Shown here piece after piece: positions 24,410 through 33,359 of a stretch of 46,976 nt of DNA (position 1 is the first letter of the stretch; each line of letters begins with the position of its first letter). Location: positions 1 to 46,976 of the forward strand of contig CAMMMG010000004.1 of NCBI GenBank assembly GCA_946497925.1, written 5' to 3'. The DNA comes from an uncultured Mycoplasmatota bacterium. GTDB lineage: Bacteria; Bacillota_I; Bacilli_A; RF39; UBA660. The translations under genes and the position numbers were made by a program. The notes beneath the pieces are model-generated. The model was not told where the DNA came from. It did not search any database and saw only the letters and a list, made by a program, of their open reading frames with translations.

Positions 24410-27010
24410 TTGAAAGATGCTTATACTAAAAGTAGTAATGATATTTTAGAAGAGTTAAGTAGTAAAAAAGATGGATTAAATGAAAAAGAAGTAACTAAAA
24501 GATTAGATGAGTATGGTTTTAATGAAATAGAAGCTAAGAAGCCTAAAACTATATTAGAAATGGTTATAGATGGGCTTAAAGATAAGATGATTTTAATACT
24601 TTTACTGGCATCAATTCTTTCTTTTATACTAGGAGAATTAGCAGAAGGGGTAGTTATATTAACAATTATCTTTATAAATTCTTTAATTAGTATAATTCAA
24701 GAGAAGAAAGCAATGAATGCTATTATTGCTTTAAGAAATTTGAATGCTCCTCATACTACAGTTATAAGAGATGGTAAGAAGAAAAATATTTTAACTAAAG
24801 AGGTAGTTATTGGAGATATTGTTTATCTAGAAGATGGTAATATTGTACCTGCAGATATTAGATTAATAGAAGAGAATGGTTTAAAAGTAGATGAATCATC
24901 TCTTACAGGAGAAAGTGTTCCTGTAGAAAAAGATGCTAGTTTAATATTAGATAAGAATACTACTTTAGCAGATAGAGTTAATATGGTTTATTCATCAACT
25001 ATTATTTCTTATGGTACTGCTATTGGAGTTGTAGTTGGAACATCTTCTAATACAGAAGTAGGTTCTATTGCAACAATGTTAGAAGATACTGATAGTCTAG
25101 ATACTCCATTAAAAAGAAAACTTAATAAAGTAGGAGAAGTTTTAAGTATTATTGGTATTTTAGTCGCTATTCTTATATTTATAATAGGGCTTATTTATGG
25201 TAAAGACTTTATCTCTTTATTAATGGTTTCTATATCTTTAGCAATCTCTGTAATACCAGAAGGATTACCTGCTACTGCAACTATTGTAATGGCTTTAGGT
25301 GTATCTCGTATGGCTAAGAAAAATGCTTTAGTAAAGAAACTTCCTGCTGTTGAAGCTTTAGGTAGTGCTACTGTTATTTGTTCTGATAAGACTGGTACTC
25401 TTACTTTAAATAAAATGACAGTTGTAAAAAGTACTTTATATAGTGATATTATTAATAAAAATGATCTTAATACTTTTAATGATGACTTAATAAAGTGTGC
25501 TTGTTTATGTAATAATGCTTATATTGATAAGGATAAAGTAATAGGTGACCCTACAGAAGGATGCTTATTAACTTATGCTAAAAATAATGGTTATGATATT
25601 AAAGATATAAAAAGTAATGAAGTTTTATATGAACAAGCCTTTGACTCTGTTAGAAAAAGAATGAGTGCTGTCATTAAAGATGAAAAGGGATATTTAGTTT
25701 ATTGTAAAGGTGCTCCTGAAGAGTTAATAGATGTATGTAGTTATGCTAGTATTGATGATAAGTTAGTTAAACTTACTAGTGAAGATAAGGATAAAATTAA
25801 AGAGTACTGTGTCACTATGTCTAGTAAGGGGTTAAGATTATTAGGTTTTGCTATGAAAGATATTAATAATCTTCCTAAAGAAGGAGATGTGATTGAAGAA
25901 GATTTAACTTTTATTGGTATCATGGGTATTATTGATCCACCAAGAGAAGAAGTTAAACATGCTATTAATACTTGTCATGAAGCAGGTATTAGAGTAATTA
26001 TGATTACAGGAGATCATAAATTAACTGCAAGGGCTATCGCTGAAGACCTTGGTATTTATAAAAAAGGTGATTTAGTAGTAGATGGGGAAACTTTAAGTAA
26101 AATGAGTGATTTAAAACTTCGTAATACAATTAAAGATATTTCTGTCTTTGCAAGAGTTACACCACAAGATAAACTTAGAATTGTTAATGCCTTAAAGAAA
26201 AATAAAGAAATAGTTGCGATGACAGGTGATGGTGTTAATGATGCTCCTGCTTTAAAGAAAGCTGATATTGGTGTTGCCATGGGTATTACTGGTACTGATG
26301 TTGCAAAAGATGCCGCTGCTATGATTTTATTAGATGATAACTTTACAACTATTGAAGCAGCAGTTAAAGAAGGTAGAAGAGTATATCGTAATATTCAAAA
26401 AGTAATACAATACTTATTAGCAGGTAATATTGCAGAAGTATTAACTATATTTGTATCTATGTTATTTAACTTACCTAGTCCTTTACTTGCAGTTCATATT
26501 TTATTTATTAATCTTGTAACTGATACTCTTCCATCTCTTGCTCTTGGAATAGATCCAGCAAGTCCTAATGTTATGAAACATAAACCAGTTAAAGAGGGTA
26601 GTCTATTTGAGCGTGGTCTTGTTTTTAGAATAGGTTTCTATGGAGTATTCCTTGCTATCATTACTTTAGTTGCATACTTTATAGGGCAGGATGATAGTTA
26701 TAATGTAGGTATGACAATGGCCTTTACAGTTTTATGCCTATCACAAATATTCCATTCTCTAAATCAAAGTTCAAGTATAACATCTCTATTTAGTAAAGAC
26801 TATCCAAGAAATAAAATGTTATTCCTTTCTATGGTAGGATCAATTATTTTTCTTTTAATTGTTTTATTTGTAATACCTATAAGAGAATTCTTCTCACTTA
26901 GTGTATTAAGTGGAAATGAATGGTTAATAGTTATATTACTATCTTTATCACCAATTCTTATAGTAGAAATATTTAAAGCGATAAAAAGAAGCATAGGAAT
27001 GGATAGCTAG
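24410..27010 (+). CDS. P-type cation ATPase, Ca2+ (SERCA/PMR1) type
   Basis: Integral-membrane pump exporting a divalent cation, most likely Ca2+. In order: N-terminal actuator region with [15 protein letters not shown]4 motif PEGLPA, phosphorylation site [11 protein letters not shown], nucleotide-binding segment YCKGAPEEL, hinge [21 protein letters not shown]5 GNIAEVL and M6 [13 protein letters not shown]. The M4-M6 residues (E in PEGLP, N/E in GNIAEV, N..TD in M6) are those of type IIA Ca2+ pumps. The 866-residue length fits. The TTG start follows TAGGAGATAG. The MFS gene starts 5 bases after it, so they are co-transcribed. Confidence 0.93.
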   Translation: MKDAYTKSSNDILEELSSKKDGLNEKEVTKRLDEYGFNEIEAKKPKTILEMVIDGLKDKMILILLLASILSFILGELAEGVVILTIIFINSLISIIQEKKAMNAIIALRNLNAPHTTVIRDGKKKNILTKEVVIGDIVYLEDGNIVPADIRLIEENGLKVDESSLTGESVPVEKDASLILDKNTTLADRVNMVYSSTIISYGTAIGVVVGTSSNTEVGSIATMLEDTDSLDTPLKRKLNKVGEVLSIIGILVAILIFIIGLIYGKDFISLLMVSISLAISVIPEGLPATATIVMALGVSRMAKKNALVKKLPAVEALGSATVICSDKTGTLTLNKMTVVKSTLYSDIINKNDLNTFNDDLIKCACLCNNAYIDKDKVIGDPTEGCLLTYAKNNGYDIKDIKSNEVLYEQAFDSVRKRMSAVIKDEKGYLVYCKGAPEELIDVCSYASIDDKLVKLTSEDKDKIKEYCVTMSSKGLRLLGFAMKDINNLPKEGDVIEEDLTFIGIMGIIDPPREEVKHAINTCHEAGIRVIMITGDHKLTARAIAEDLGIYKKGDLVVDGETLSKMSDLKLRNTIKDISVFARVTPQDKLRIVNALKKNKEIVAMTGDGVNDAPALKKADIGVAMGITGTDVAKDAAAMILLDDNFTTIEAAVKEGRRVYRNIQKVIQYLLAGNIAEVLTIFVSMLFNLPSPLLAVHILFINLVTDTLPSLALGIDPASPNVMKHKPVKEGSLFERGLVFRIGFYGVFLAIITLVAYFIGQDDSYNVGMTMAFTVLCLSQIFHSLNQSSSITSLFSKDYPRNKMLFLSMVGSIIFLLIVLFVIPIREFFSLSVLSGNEWLIVILLSLSPILIVEIFKAIKRSIGMDS

Positions 27011-27014
27011 TATT

Positions 27015-28232
27015 ATGGTAGTAAATAAGAAGAGAATAGTCTTAAGTAATAAAATCTATCCTTTATTTGCAGGACTTTCAAGTGACCTTATCTTCTTTCT
27101 TGCTATCAATACTTTATTTTTAACTGAAGTAAAAGGATTCAGTACTTTAGAAATTAGTTCTTTTACAACAATTAGTATATTAGTAATGATTATATTAAAT
27201 CCTCTAGTTATGAAAACAATTAATAAAATAGGTGCTTTAAACTCTGTAAAATTAGGGGTGATTTTTCTATTATTGGGAGCCTTCTTAATAACTTTTGGTG
27301 TAAATTATATAACTACTTTATTAGGATATATATTCTATGAAGCATTTTATTACTTTAAAAAGATGGATACAGTTTTACTAAGAAAAAATTTATTATTCTT
27401 ACACGAAGAAGAAAAACAATTAGAAATAGAGAGTTATCATTCTTTAATTTATGGTGTAGTTACAATGTTTACAACTTTTGTATCAGGAATTCTTTTTAAT
27501 TTGAATAATTATTTACCTATGATATGTTGTTTAATCTTTTGTTTTATAAATATTATTTTGGTTAATTTTCTATATGAAGTAAAAACTCCTAATAATAAGG
27601 TAATTAAGAAAGATAAGAGAAAAATTAAAATAACTCATCTTGTGTTCTTAATTTTACTTCTTTTTGCAGTATGCTATGCAATTATAGATTTAGGACAAAC
27701 TAATAGTAAGTTATTTATTCAATATAGACTAGATAGTTTCTTATCTTTAGAAAATGTCTCTATCATATTAACTTTAATAGTTAGTGCTTCACGAATTGTT
27801 AGAGTAGTTGCAAATTATTTCTTTATTACAATCTATGAAAAGTATAAAAGTAAGATATTATCTATTATAGGTTATAGTCTTCTTATATCATTTGTACTTA
27901 TCTTAATAGGTAACTTTATACCATTTAAAGTCTTTGGTATTATCTTAATGAGTATAGGCTTTTGTTTATTCCTTGCTATAAGAGATCCATTTGATAATTA
28001 TATTAAAGAGTTATTACTTAATAATACTAAACAAGAAGACCACGAGATTATGATAAATAAGTTAAACTTTACAAGAAAGTTAGGTAAGTTAATAATTAGT
28101 AGTTTAATTACTTTAATACTTTTAAAAGATATTCTTACTTATGTAATGATATTTTTATTAGGACTTTCTTGTTTTAGCTTAGTAATAGTTTATGAAATAT
28201 ATAAAATATTAAAGAAAAAGAAATATGCTTAA
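27015..28232 (+). CDS. MFS-type transporter
   Basis: 405 residues with about 12 hydrophobic segments and a basic cytoplasmic loop in the middle (KVIKKDKRKIKITHL). Substrate unknown. It resembles the general major-facilitator layout rather than a named subfamily; the loop-2 motif is degenerate. The ATG is 5 bases after the P-ATPase stop, with only a distant AGGAATGG site. Its last two thirds (from 27405) and the downstream spacer are duplicated at 31508-32572 as a pseudogene. Confidence 0.75.
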   Translation: MVVNKKRIVLSNKIYPLFAGLSSDLIFFLAINTLFLTEVKGFSTLEISSFTTISILVMIILNPLVMKTINKIGALNSVKLGVIFLLLGAFLITFGVNYITTLLGYIFYEAFYYFKKMDTVLLRKNLLFLHEEEKQLEIESYHSLIYGVVTMFTTFVSGILFNLNNYLPMICCLIFCFINIILVNFLYEVKTPNNKVIKKDKRKIKITHLVFLILLLFAVCYAIIDLGQTNSKLFIQYRLDSFLSLENVSIILTLIVSASRIVRVVANYFFITIYEKYKSKILSIIGYSLLISFVLILIGNFIPFKVFGIILMSIGFCLFLAIRDPFDNYIKELLLNNTKQEDHEIMINKLNFTRKLGKLIISSLITLILLKDILTYVMIFLLGLSCFSLVIVYEIYKILKKKKYA

Positions 28233-28258
28233 AATATCTTGAAATATAGATATTTTTT
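28231..28258 (+). terminator. Terminator after the MFS gene
   Basis: AAAATATCT / AGATATTTT 9-bp stem with loop TGAAATAT, followed by TTTTG. In repeat copy 2 the stem has decayed. Confidence 0.7.
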
Positions 28259-28273
28259 GTTTTATAGTCTATG

Positions 28274-28319
28274 CTAATTTTTATGCACAAAATATAATAA
28301 ATTAGTGCATAAAAATTAG
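28274..28319. promoter_or_regulatory. Dyad TTTATGCAC / GTGCATAAA, copy 1
   Basis: Perfect 15-bp inverted repeat CTAATTTTTATGCAC / GTGCATAAAAATTAG with a 16-nt gap, about 200 bases upstream of the DUF4143 ATPase gene. The same stem, with a different 16-nt gap sequence, recurs at 32446-32491, and a related dyad lies before the AbiE operon. Confidence 0.6.
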
Positions 28320-28429
28320 TTTTTGACCATAAAGTTATACATTATTGCTTTATGTTGCAAAAAAACTAAAAAAATATAAAAAATGCGAGGAAAATCAACA
28401 TATATATAAGGTTTTATGAAAAATTAAGA

Positions 28430-28491
28430 GTTATTGACACTAAAATACCAAAAAAGTCAAATTGGTGTCGATAACTTCTTCTTTTTATGAT
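28430..28491 (+). promoter_or_regulatory. Inverted repeat and promoter of the DUF4143 ATPase gene
   Basis: GTTATTGACAC (28430-28440) and GTGTCGATAAC (28465-28475) form an 11-bp inverted repeat with one wobble. The right arm overlaps the likely -35 (TTGGTG), 18 bp before TATGAT (28486-28491). This is an operator-like arrangement. Confidence 0.5.
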
Positions 28492-28518
28492 AAAATTTAG
28501 TAAAAGGAGAAGAAAATT

Positions 28519-29754
28519 ATGGAACAAATATATAAAAGGGAAACTTATTTAAAAAAAATTAGAGGTTTTTATAATGATAATGAAACTATAAAAGTAATTA
28601 CTGGTATTAGAAGATGTGGTAAATCTTTTCTTTTAAAGTCAATAATCGAAGAATTAAAAGATAATGGAATATTAGATAAAGATATAGTCTATATTAGATT
28701 AGATGTTCCACCATTTAATACTATAAAAGAATCTAAAGAATTAGAAGATTTAATAAAGAATTCTTTAAAAGATGATAATTTTAAATATTTATTTATTGAT
28801 GAAGTTCAAAATGTAGAGGATTTTGAAGAAGTAATTGACGGCTATAGAGCAATAGGAAACATGTCAATATTTATAACTGGTTCAAATTCTTATCTTTTAT
28901 CAGGAGAGCTTGTTACAAAACTAACTGGTAGAAAAATAGAAATAGAAATGCTACCACTTAATTTCTATGAATATATAGAGATGAAGAAAATGTTTAATAA
29001 AGAAATAAATACTAATATATATTTAGAATTTGAAAATTATGTTAGAAACGGAGGATTTCCTGGTTCTATTAAATATGATAATGAGGAAGACAGAAAAAGA
29101 TATACTGAAAATGTCTTAGATGATATCTTTAATAAAGATATTAAAGTTAATGAAAAAATAAAAAGCACAGATACTTTTAAGAATATACAAACATTTATTA
29201 TAAATAATTTTGGTACTATGATTTCTGCTAATAGTATAAAAAAGTATTATAAAAGTAAAAATATTAATATAGATATACGAACTATTAATAGATATATTAA
29301 TATCTTAGAAAATGCTAAAATAATTTATCCTTGTAATACCTTTGATATAAAATCTAAAAGAGTTTTAAATGGAGAAAGAAAATATTATTTAGCAGATACT
29401 AGTATTTATTTTACCTTTAATACTGATAATAGAATTAATTATGGACCAGTACTTGAAAATATATTACATAATTATCTGGTTAGTAAAGATTATCATCTAA
29501 GTGTTGGTAAAATAGGCAAATTAGAATGTGATTTTATTGCAAGAAAGGGAAATGATAATTATTATTATATTCAAGTGTCTAAAAATATTGAAGATGATAA
29601 GACAAGTATAAGAGAATATAGACCATTCTATGAAATTAGAGATATGTATCCACGTTATTTATTCTTACTTGATATGATATTTAAAAAGAATGTAGAGGGT
29701 ATTAACAATGTTAATATTGTAGATTTTATTTATAATAATGAAGATTTAAAATAA
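28519..29754 (+). CDS. AAA ATPase with DUF4143 C-terminal domain
   Basis: Predicted ATP-binding protein of the AAA_14 + DUF4143 family, common in accessory regions of anaerobe genomes; biochemical role unknown. Walker A GIRRCGKS at residues 29-36, Walker B KYLFIDEVQ near residue 92, sensor-type ITGSNSYLLSGE, then LTGRKIEIEMLPLNFYEY. A winged-helix-like middle precedes the C-terminal nuclease-like fold (KLECDFIARKG...YYIQVSKNI). The latter keeps the D...Q-V-S pattern of this family. AAAAGGAG precedes the ATG. It opens the accessory island, flanked by the duplicated MFS segments. Confidence 0.88.
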   Translation: MEQIYKRETYLKKIRGFYNDNETIKVITGIRRCGKSFLLKSIIEELKDNGILDKDIVYIRLDVPPFNTIKESKELEDLIKNSLKDDNFKYLFIDEVQNVEDFEEVIDGYRAIGNMSIFITGSNSYLLSGELVTKLTGRKIEIEMLPLNFYEYIEMKKMFNKEINTNIYLEFENYVRNGGFPGSIKYDNEEDRKRYTENVLDDIFNKDIKVNEKIKSTDTFKNIQTFIINNFGTMISANSIKKYYKSKNINIDIRTINRYINILENAKIIYPCNTFDIKSKRVLNGERKYYLADTSIYFTFNTDNRINYGPVLENILHNYLVSKDYHLSVGKIGKLECDFIARKGNDNYYYIQVSKNIEDDKTSIREYRPFYEIRDMYPRYLFLLDMIFKKNVEGINNVNIVDFIYNNEDLK

Positions 29755-29760
29755 TAATGA

Positions 29761-29786
29761 ATTTATCTATATGATAAGTTCTTTTT
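29761..29786 (+). terminator. Weak terminator after the ATPase gene
   Basis: TTATC / GATAA short stem followed by GTTCTTTTTC. It is marginal in stability. Confidence 0.35.
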
Positions 29787-29820
29787 CTATGATATTATAT
29801 TGTCAAAGGAGAAATATATT

Positions 29821-30774
29821 ATGAAACAAAAACTTGATATTAAATATAATATACCAAATATTAAAGCTTTTTTAAGTGTATTTAATTTAAATTTAGAAGT
29901 TTATAACGACCTATCTATAAAAGATGAGATAAAGATTTTAGATAAAGAGAAAGAAGTAGGTAGGGTCCTATTTAATGAAGATAAAATAGAAATAACATCT
30001 AAAAGTATTTATGGAGATTTGAAAACTAGTACAGATTATGCTAGTGCATTCACTTTAACTGATGTAGAATCTTTTGATACTATTGGGACATTTGGTCTTT
30101 TTGCAAGTTTTAGTAATACATTTAAATTTACTTTAGGAGACAAATTAACAGGAGATTTAAACTTTGCAATAAAATTAGATAATAAGTTTGGTAATAGAGC
30201 TAATTTACATGCTATATTGAACTATCAAGATGATAATAAAAAATATATTATTAAGTTTCAAGAAGCAGGATTTCCTTTATATTATTTAGAAGAAGGTAAA
30301 GATTATCAGGAAAAAATTATTTATAATTTATTTGATTCATATGATTATCCTTATATTCATCACTCTTTAACTGAGAAAATAATAGATAATAATATAGTAA
30401 AAAGCTATTATGAAAGTTCCTTTATAGGAAAGGGTTACTATAATAAAAAAAATAATACTGCAGTTAATGTTAAAAAAATAAATAACGAATTAGTTGATAA
30501 AAAATATTTAGAATTTCCTAAAAAGGGCTTAGATGATGAAGAAGTTGAAGTAATAAATAAAGGAGAAGTATTTGCATCTATTAGTCCTAATACTCAAGTT
30601 AAAATTAAGAGCCTAATAGAGGAGTTTCCATTTTTAGAAAAGATCTTTATTTATTCCTTTAATAATTTTAGTAATAAGGAAATACATGCTTTGTTTGGAC
30701 TTAATAAAGATAAATACACTTTAGATGATTTTTACTTTGATAAAGGGAAGTTTTTAGTTAAAAATATGTTTTAA
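29821..30774 (+). CDS. Unrecognised protein of the accessory island
   Basis: 317 residues, soluble, no signal peptide or membrane helix. The first 200 residues are beta-rich (FDTIGTFGLFASFSNTFKFTLG; GDLNFAIKLDN; ANLHAILNYQ). A helical C-terminus follows (SPNTQVKIKSLIEEFPFLEKIFIYSF; ALFGLNKDKYTLDDFYFD). I recognise no family. The ATG at 29821 follows AAAGGAG directly; the TTG at 29800 has no site. The next gene starts 11 bases later, indicating a two-gene operon. No catalytic motif is evident. Confidence 0.65.
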   Translation: MKQKLDIKYNIPNIKAFLSVFNLNLEVYNDLSIKDEIKILDKEKEVGRVLFNEDKIEITSKSIYGDLKTSTDYASAFTLTDVESFDTIGTFGLFASFSNTFKFTLGDKLTGDLNFAIKLDNKFGNRANLHAILNYQDDNKKYIIKFQEAGFPLYYLEEGKDYQEKIIYNLFDSYDYPYIHHSLTEKIIDNNIVKSYYESSFIGKGYYNKKNNTAVNVKKINNELVDKKYLEFPKKGLDDEEVEVINKGEVFASISPNTQVKIKSLIEEFPFLEKIFIYSFNNFSNKEIHALFGLNKDKYTLDDFYFDKGKFLVKNMF

Positions 30775-30785
30775 GGAGAAGTATT

Positions 30786-31505
30786 ATGCTAGTAAAAGAT
30801 TTAAGAAAGACATTAGAAAAATATGATAAAAAAGAAATGACTGATATAGTAGTAGAACTATATAAGAGACTTCCTAAAAAGGTTAAAGAAGATTATGATA
30901 TTGATAAGTTTATAGAAGATAGTAATAATAAAACTAAAAAAGAAGAAAAGAAAGTTAGTTTCGATGATTTATGTAGTGAAATGAGATATTTTCTTGATTG
31001 TGCTAAAGCGGGATTTTACTCTTCCCCTAATAAAGTTGTTCCTAAAAAAGAAAGAAGTAATTGGAGATTTAAAGCAAAAAGATACTATAAAGAATTAATT
31101 AAAACTATTCCTACTACTGATATAGGAGTTAAAAGTACTAAACTATTAATAGAGTTATATGAATTAGTTAGTAGAGGTACTAATACTTTAGTTTTTACTA
31201 ATTGGGATACTTTTAGAGCTTTAGGAGTAAGTCAAACTGAATACTTTGATATGCTTCTTAAAAGAGTTTTATCTACAGGAGAATCTATTAATAATATAAA
31301 GGTATGTATAGATTTATTAGATAACTGTAAAGATCCTGATGTACTAGATGAATTCCTAATAAATATCTTTATAGATAATTTAAGAACAGAAGAATCTAAG
31401 TTAACAGCAATTAATTTGTTAGATGAGAAGGTTGTTGAAGTAAAAGAGAAAATAAGAAGTTTAGGAAAAAAATATAATCATTATGATATGTACTATTTAG
31501 AATAA
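30786..31505 (+). CDS. Unrecognised helical protein, possibly truncated at its C-terminus
   Basis: 239 residues, highly charged and helical, with no membrane segment. Notable stretches are LRKTLEKYDKKEMTDIVVEL, a Lys-rich linker near residue 60 and FDDLCSEMRYFLDCAKAGFY. An HTH-like stretch (FRALGVSQTEYFDMLLKRVL) is suggestive but weak. No family recognised. TTAAGGAG overlaps the end of the preceding gene. The stop codon sits exactly at the junction with the duplicated MFS fragment, so the original gene may have been longer and lost its end when the repeat arose. Confidence 0.6.
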   Translation: MLVKDLRKTLEKYDKKEMTDIVVELYKRLPKKVKEDYDIDKFIEDSNNKTKKEEKKVSFDDLCSEMRYFLDCAKAGFYSSPNKVVPKKERSNWRFKAKRYYKELIKTIPTTDIGVKSTKLLIELYELVSRGTNTLVFTNWDTFRALGVSQTEYFDMLLKRVLSTGESINNIKVCIDLLDNCKDPDVLDEFLINIFIDNLRTEESKLTAINLLDEKVVEVKEKIRSLGKKYNHYDMYYLE

Positions 31506-32344
31506 AAGAAGAAGATAAACATTTAGAATATGAAAGCAAAGGTTCCTTAATTTATGCAATAGTTACAATGTTTACTTCCTTTGTATCTGGTTTTCTTTTT
31601 AATTTAAATAACTATTTACCTATGATATGTTGTCTAATTTTTTGTCTCATAAATCTTTTCTTAGTTAATTTTCTATATGAAGTTAAAACTCCTAATAATA
31701 AGTTAATTAAGAAAGATAAGAGAAAAATTAAAATAACTCATCTTGTGTTTTTAATTTTACTTCTTTTTGCAGTATGCTATGCAATTATAGATTTAGGACA
31801 AAATAATAGTAAGTTATTTATTCAATATAAATTAGATAGTTTCTTATCTTTAGAAAATGTCTCTATCATATTAACTTTAATAGTTAGTGCTTCACGAATT
31901 GTTAGAGTAGTTGCAAATTATTTCTTTATTACAATCTATGAAAAGTATAAAAGTAAGATATTATCTATTATAGGTTATAGTCTTCTTATATCATTTGTAC
32001 TTATCTTAATAGGTAACTTTATACCATTTAAAGTCTTTGGTATTATCTTAATGAGTATAGGCTTTTGTTTATTCCTTGCTATAAGAGATCCATTTGATAA
32101 TTATATTAAAGAATTATTACTTAATAATACTAAACAGGAAGACCATGAGATTATGATAAATAAGTTAAACTTTACAAGAAAATTAGGTAAGTTAATAATT
32201 AGTAGTTTAATTACTTTAATACTTTTAAAAGATAATCTTACTTATGTAATGGTGTTCTTATTAGGACTTTCTTGTTTTAGTTTAGTAATTGTTTATGAAA
32301 TATATAAAATATTAAAGAAAAAGAAATATAGCAAATTAAACTAA
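31505..32344 (+). pseudogene. Truncated second copy of the MFS transporter gene
   Basis: The frame from 31505 (KEEDKHLEYES...GSLIYAIVTMFTSFVSG) corresponds to residues from about 130 to the end of the MFS protein at 27015-28232. The N-terminal 130 residues, including the first membrane segments, are absent; the homology begins at the stop codon of the preceding gene. An internal ATG at 31568 leaves 258 residues but no good binding site. The C-terminus differs (YSKLN instead of YA) because of a downstream insertion. Near-identity in the middle and lower identity at the 5' end suggest gene conversion. Confidence 0.85.
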
Positions 32345-32383
32345 AAACACACACAAGTCAATGTTTGTGTGTGTTTTTAGTTT
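32338..32383. repeat. Palindromic insertion in repeat copy 2
   Basis: An 18-bp perfect inverted repeat AAACTAAAAACACACACA / TGTGTGTGTTTTTAGTTT (19 bp with the next pair) around an 8-nt loop. It sits inside the 69-nt segment that is absent from copy 1. It could act as a terminator on either strand, but no T-tract follows beyond the stem. A decayed relative lies at 32585-32624. Confidence 0.75.
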
Positions 32384-32445
32384 AAAATGGTTGTATATGC
32401 TCAGTATATCTTGAAATATAGATGTTTTTTGTTTTATTATTTTTT

Positions 32446-32491
32446 CTAATTTTTATGCACAAAATAAAATAAATTTGTGCATAAAAATTAG
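32446..32491. promoter_or_regulatory. Dyad TTTATGCAC / GTGCATAAA, copy 2
   Basis: The same perfect 15-bp arms as at 28274-28319 with a 16-nt gap whose sequence partly differs. Arms are conserved while surrounding spacer bases have changed. Confidence 0.6.
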
Positions 32492-32584
32492 TTATTGACT
32501 ATAAAGTTATATATTATTGATTCATGTTGTAAAAAAACGCAAAAAATATAAAAAGTGTGAGTAAAAGCAACAAAAGTTATTTAC

Positions 32585-32624
32585 GTAAAAACACACACGA
32601 GTTAATATTGTTGTATGCTTTTAC
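32585..32624. repeat. Degenerate second copy of the palindromic element
   Basis: GTAAAAACACACACGAGTTA resembles 32341 onward (TAAAAACACACACAAGTCA), and the right side ends in GCTTTTAC then TTTAAAAT like the first copy. The stem has lost most pairing except GTAAAA / TTTTAC. Confidence 0.5.
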
Positions 32625-32663
32625 TTTAAAATATTTTATTCTATAAGAAATATAGGTGCTTTA

Positions 32664-32745
32664 CGCATTTATGCATATTTTTTTTGTTTTTTGTGCATAA
32701 ACGCGAAAAAATACCTTTACCTTAATATAATACATATGCTACAAT
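32664..32745 (+). promoter_or_regulatory. Operator-like dyad and promoter of the AbiE operon
   Basis: CGCATTTATGCAT (32664-32676) and GTGCATAAACGCG (32693-32705) pair with one mismatch and one wobble across a 16-nt gap, the same geometry as the two dyads upstream. TTTACC (32716-32721), 18 bp and TACAAT (32740-32745) form a promoter, with a second possible -10 TATAAT at 32726. AbiEi antitoxins are known to repress their own promoter by binding inverted repeats, so this is the natural candidate site. Confidence 0.6.
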
Positions 32746-32765
32746 AATGATGTAGGTGGGATATC

Positions 32766-33359
32766 ATGGGAAAAAAAGAAAAAATTTTAAATGTTGTAAA
32801 TAGAAATGGTGGTTATATCACAACGAAAGAGTTGACTAAATATAATATAAACAGGCGTTTTTTAACATCTTTAGTTAAAGAAAAAAAACTTATTAGAGCA
32901 TCTAGAGGTTACTATATTTTTCCAAATGTTTTTTCTGATGATTTCTATATTATTCTTTCAAAATGTAAGAAAGCTGTTTTTTCGGATGCTACCGCTCTAT
33001 ATCTTCATAATCTTTCTGATAGAATACCTTTAGTGTATGATATTACTTTGCCTTATGGGTATGGTAATTGTTATAAAGATATGTCTAATGTATCTCTTCA
33101 TTATGTAAAAAAAGAGCTTATCGATTTAGGTATGATAGAAATAGAGTCTCCTTTTGGTATGAAAATTAAAACTTATGATATAGAAAGAACTATTTGTGAT
33201 ATTATAAAAAATAAAAATAAAATGGATATTGAAGTTTTTACCAAAGCTTTAAAAGAATATTCAGGATTAAAAAATAAAGATTTACTTAAATTAATGAAAT
33301 ATGCAAAAAAATTAAATGTAGAAAAGAAAGTAAGAGAATATATGGAGGTGTTGTTATAA
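32766..33359 (+). CDS. AbiEi-type antitoxin/transcriptional repressor
   Basis: Antitoxin of a type IV (AbiE) toxin-antitoxin pair. The N-terminal winged helix (residues 1-50: VVNRNGGYITTKELTKYNINRRFLTSLVKEKKLIRASRGYYIFP) is followed by the AbiEi antitoxin domain with SDATALYLHNLSDRIP, ITLPYGYGN and YDIERTICDIIKNKNKMD. The 197-residue length is typical. GTAGGTGGG precedes the ATG. The stop overlaps the toxin start, as usual in this pair, and a dyad that could be its autorepression site lies at the promoter. Confidence 0.9.
   Translation: MGKKEKILNVVNRNGGYITTKELTKYNINRRFLTSLVKEKKLIRASRGYYIFPNVFSDDFYIILSKCKKAVFSDATALYLHNLSDRIPLVYDITLPYGYGNCYKDMSNVSLHYVKKELIDLGMIEIESPFGMKIKTYDIERTICDIIKNKNKMDIEVFTKALKEYSGLKNKDLLKLMKYAKKLNVEKKVREYMEVLL

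Larger units (their letters stand above)
27405..28400 (+). repeat. Direct repeat copy 1: MFS 3' portion plus spacer
   Basis: Aligns with 31508-32572. The coding part (27405-28226) matches at a constant offset of 4103 with no indel; the spacer (28235-28400) matches at an offset of 4172. Similarity is near-perfect over roughly 27590-28110, with visibly more differences in the first 170 bases and in the spacer. Confidence 0.9.
31508..32572 (+). repeat. Direct repeat copy 2: MFS 3' portion plus spacer
   Basis: Counterpart of 27405-28400. Collinear without indels except for about 69 extra nucleotides between 32330 and 32406 that contain a long palindrome. Confidence 0.9.

Noticed and set aside
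31568..32344. Functional shortened MFS transporter
   Set aside because: It lacks the N-terminal third including several membrane helices, has no ribosome binding site at the ATG, and is a clear partial duplicate.
32338..32383. CRISPR-like repeats around the CACACACA motif
   Set aside because: Only two unequal copies, palindromic, no regular spacers and no cas genes.
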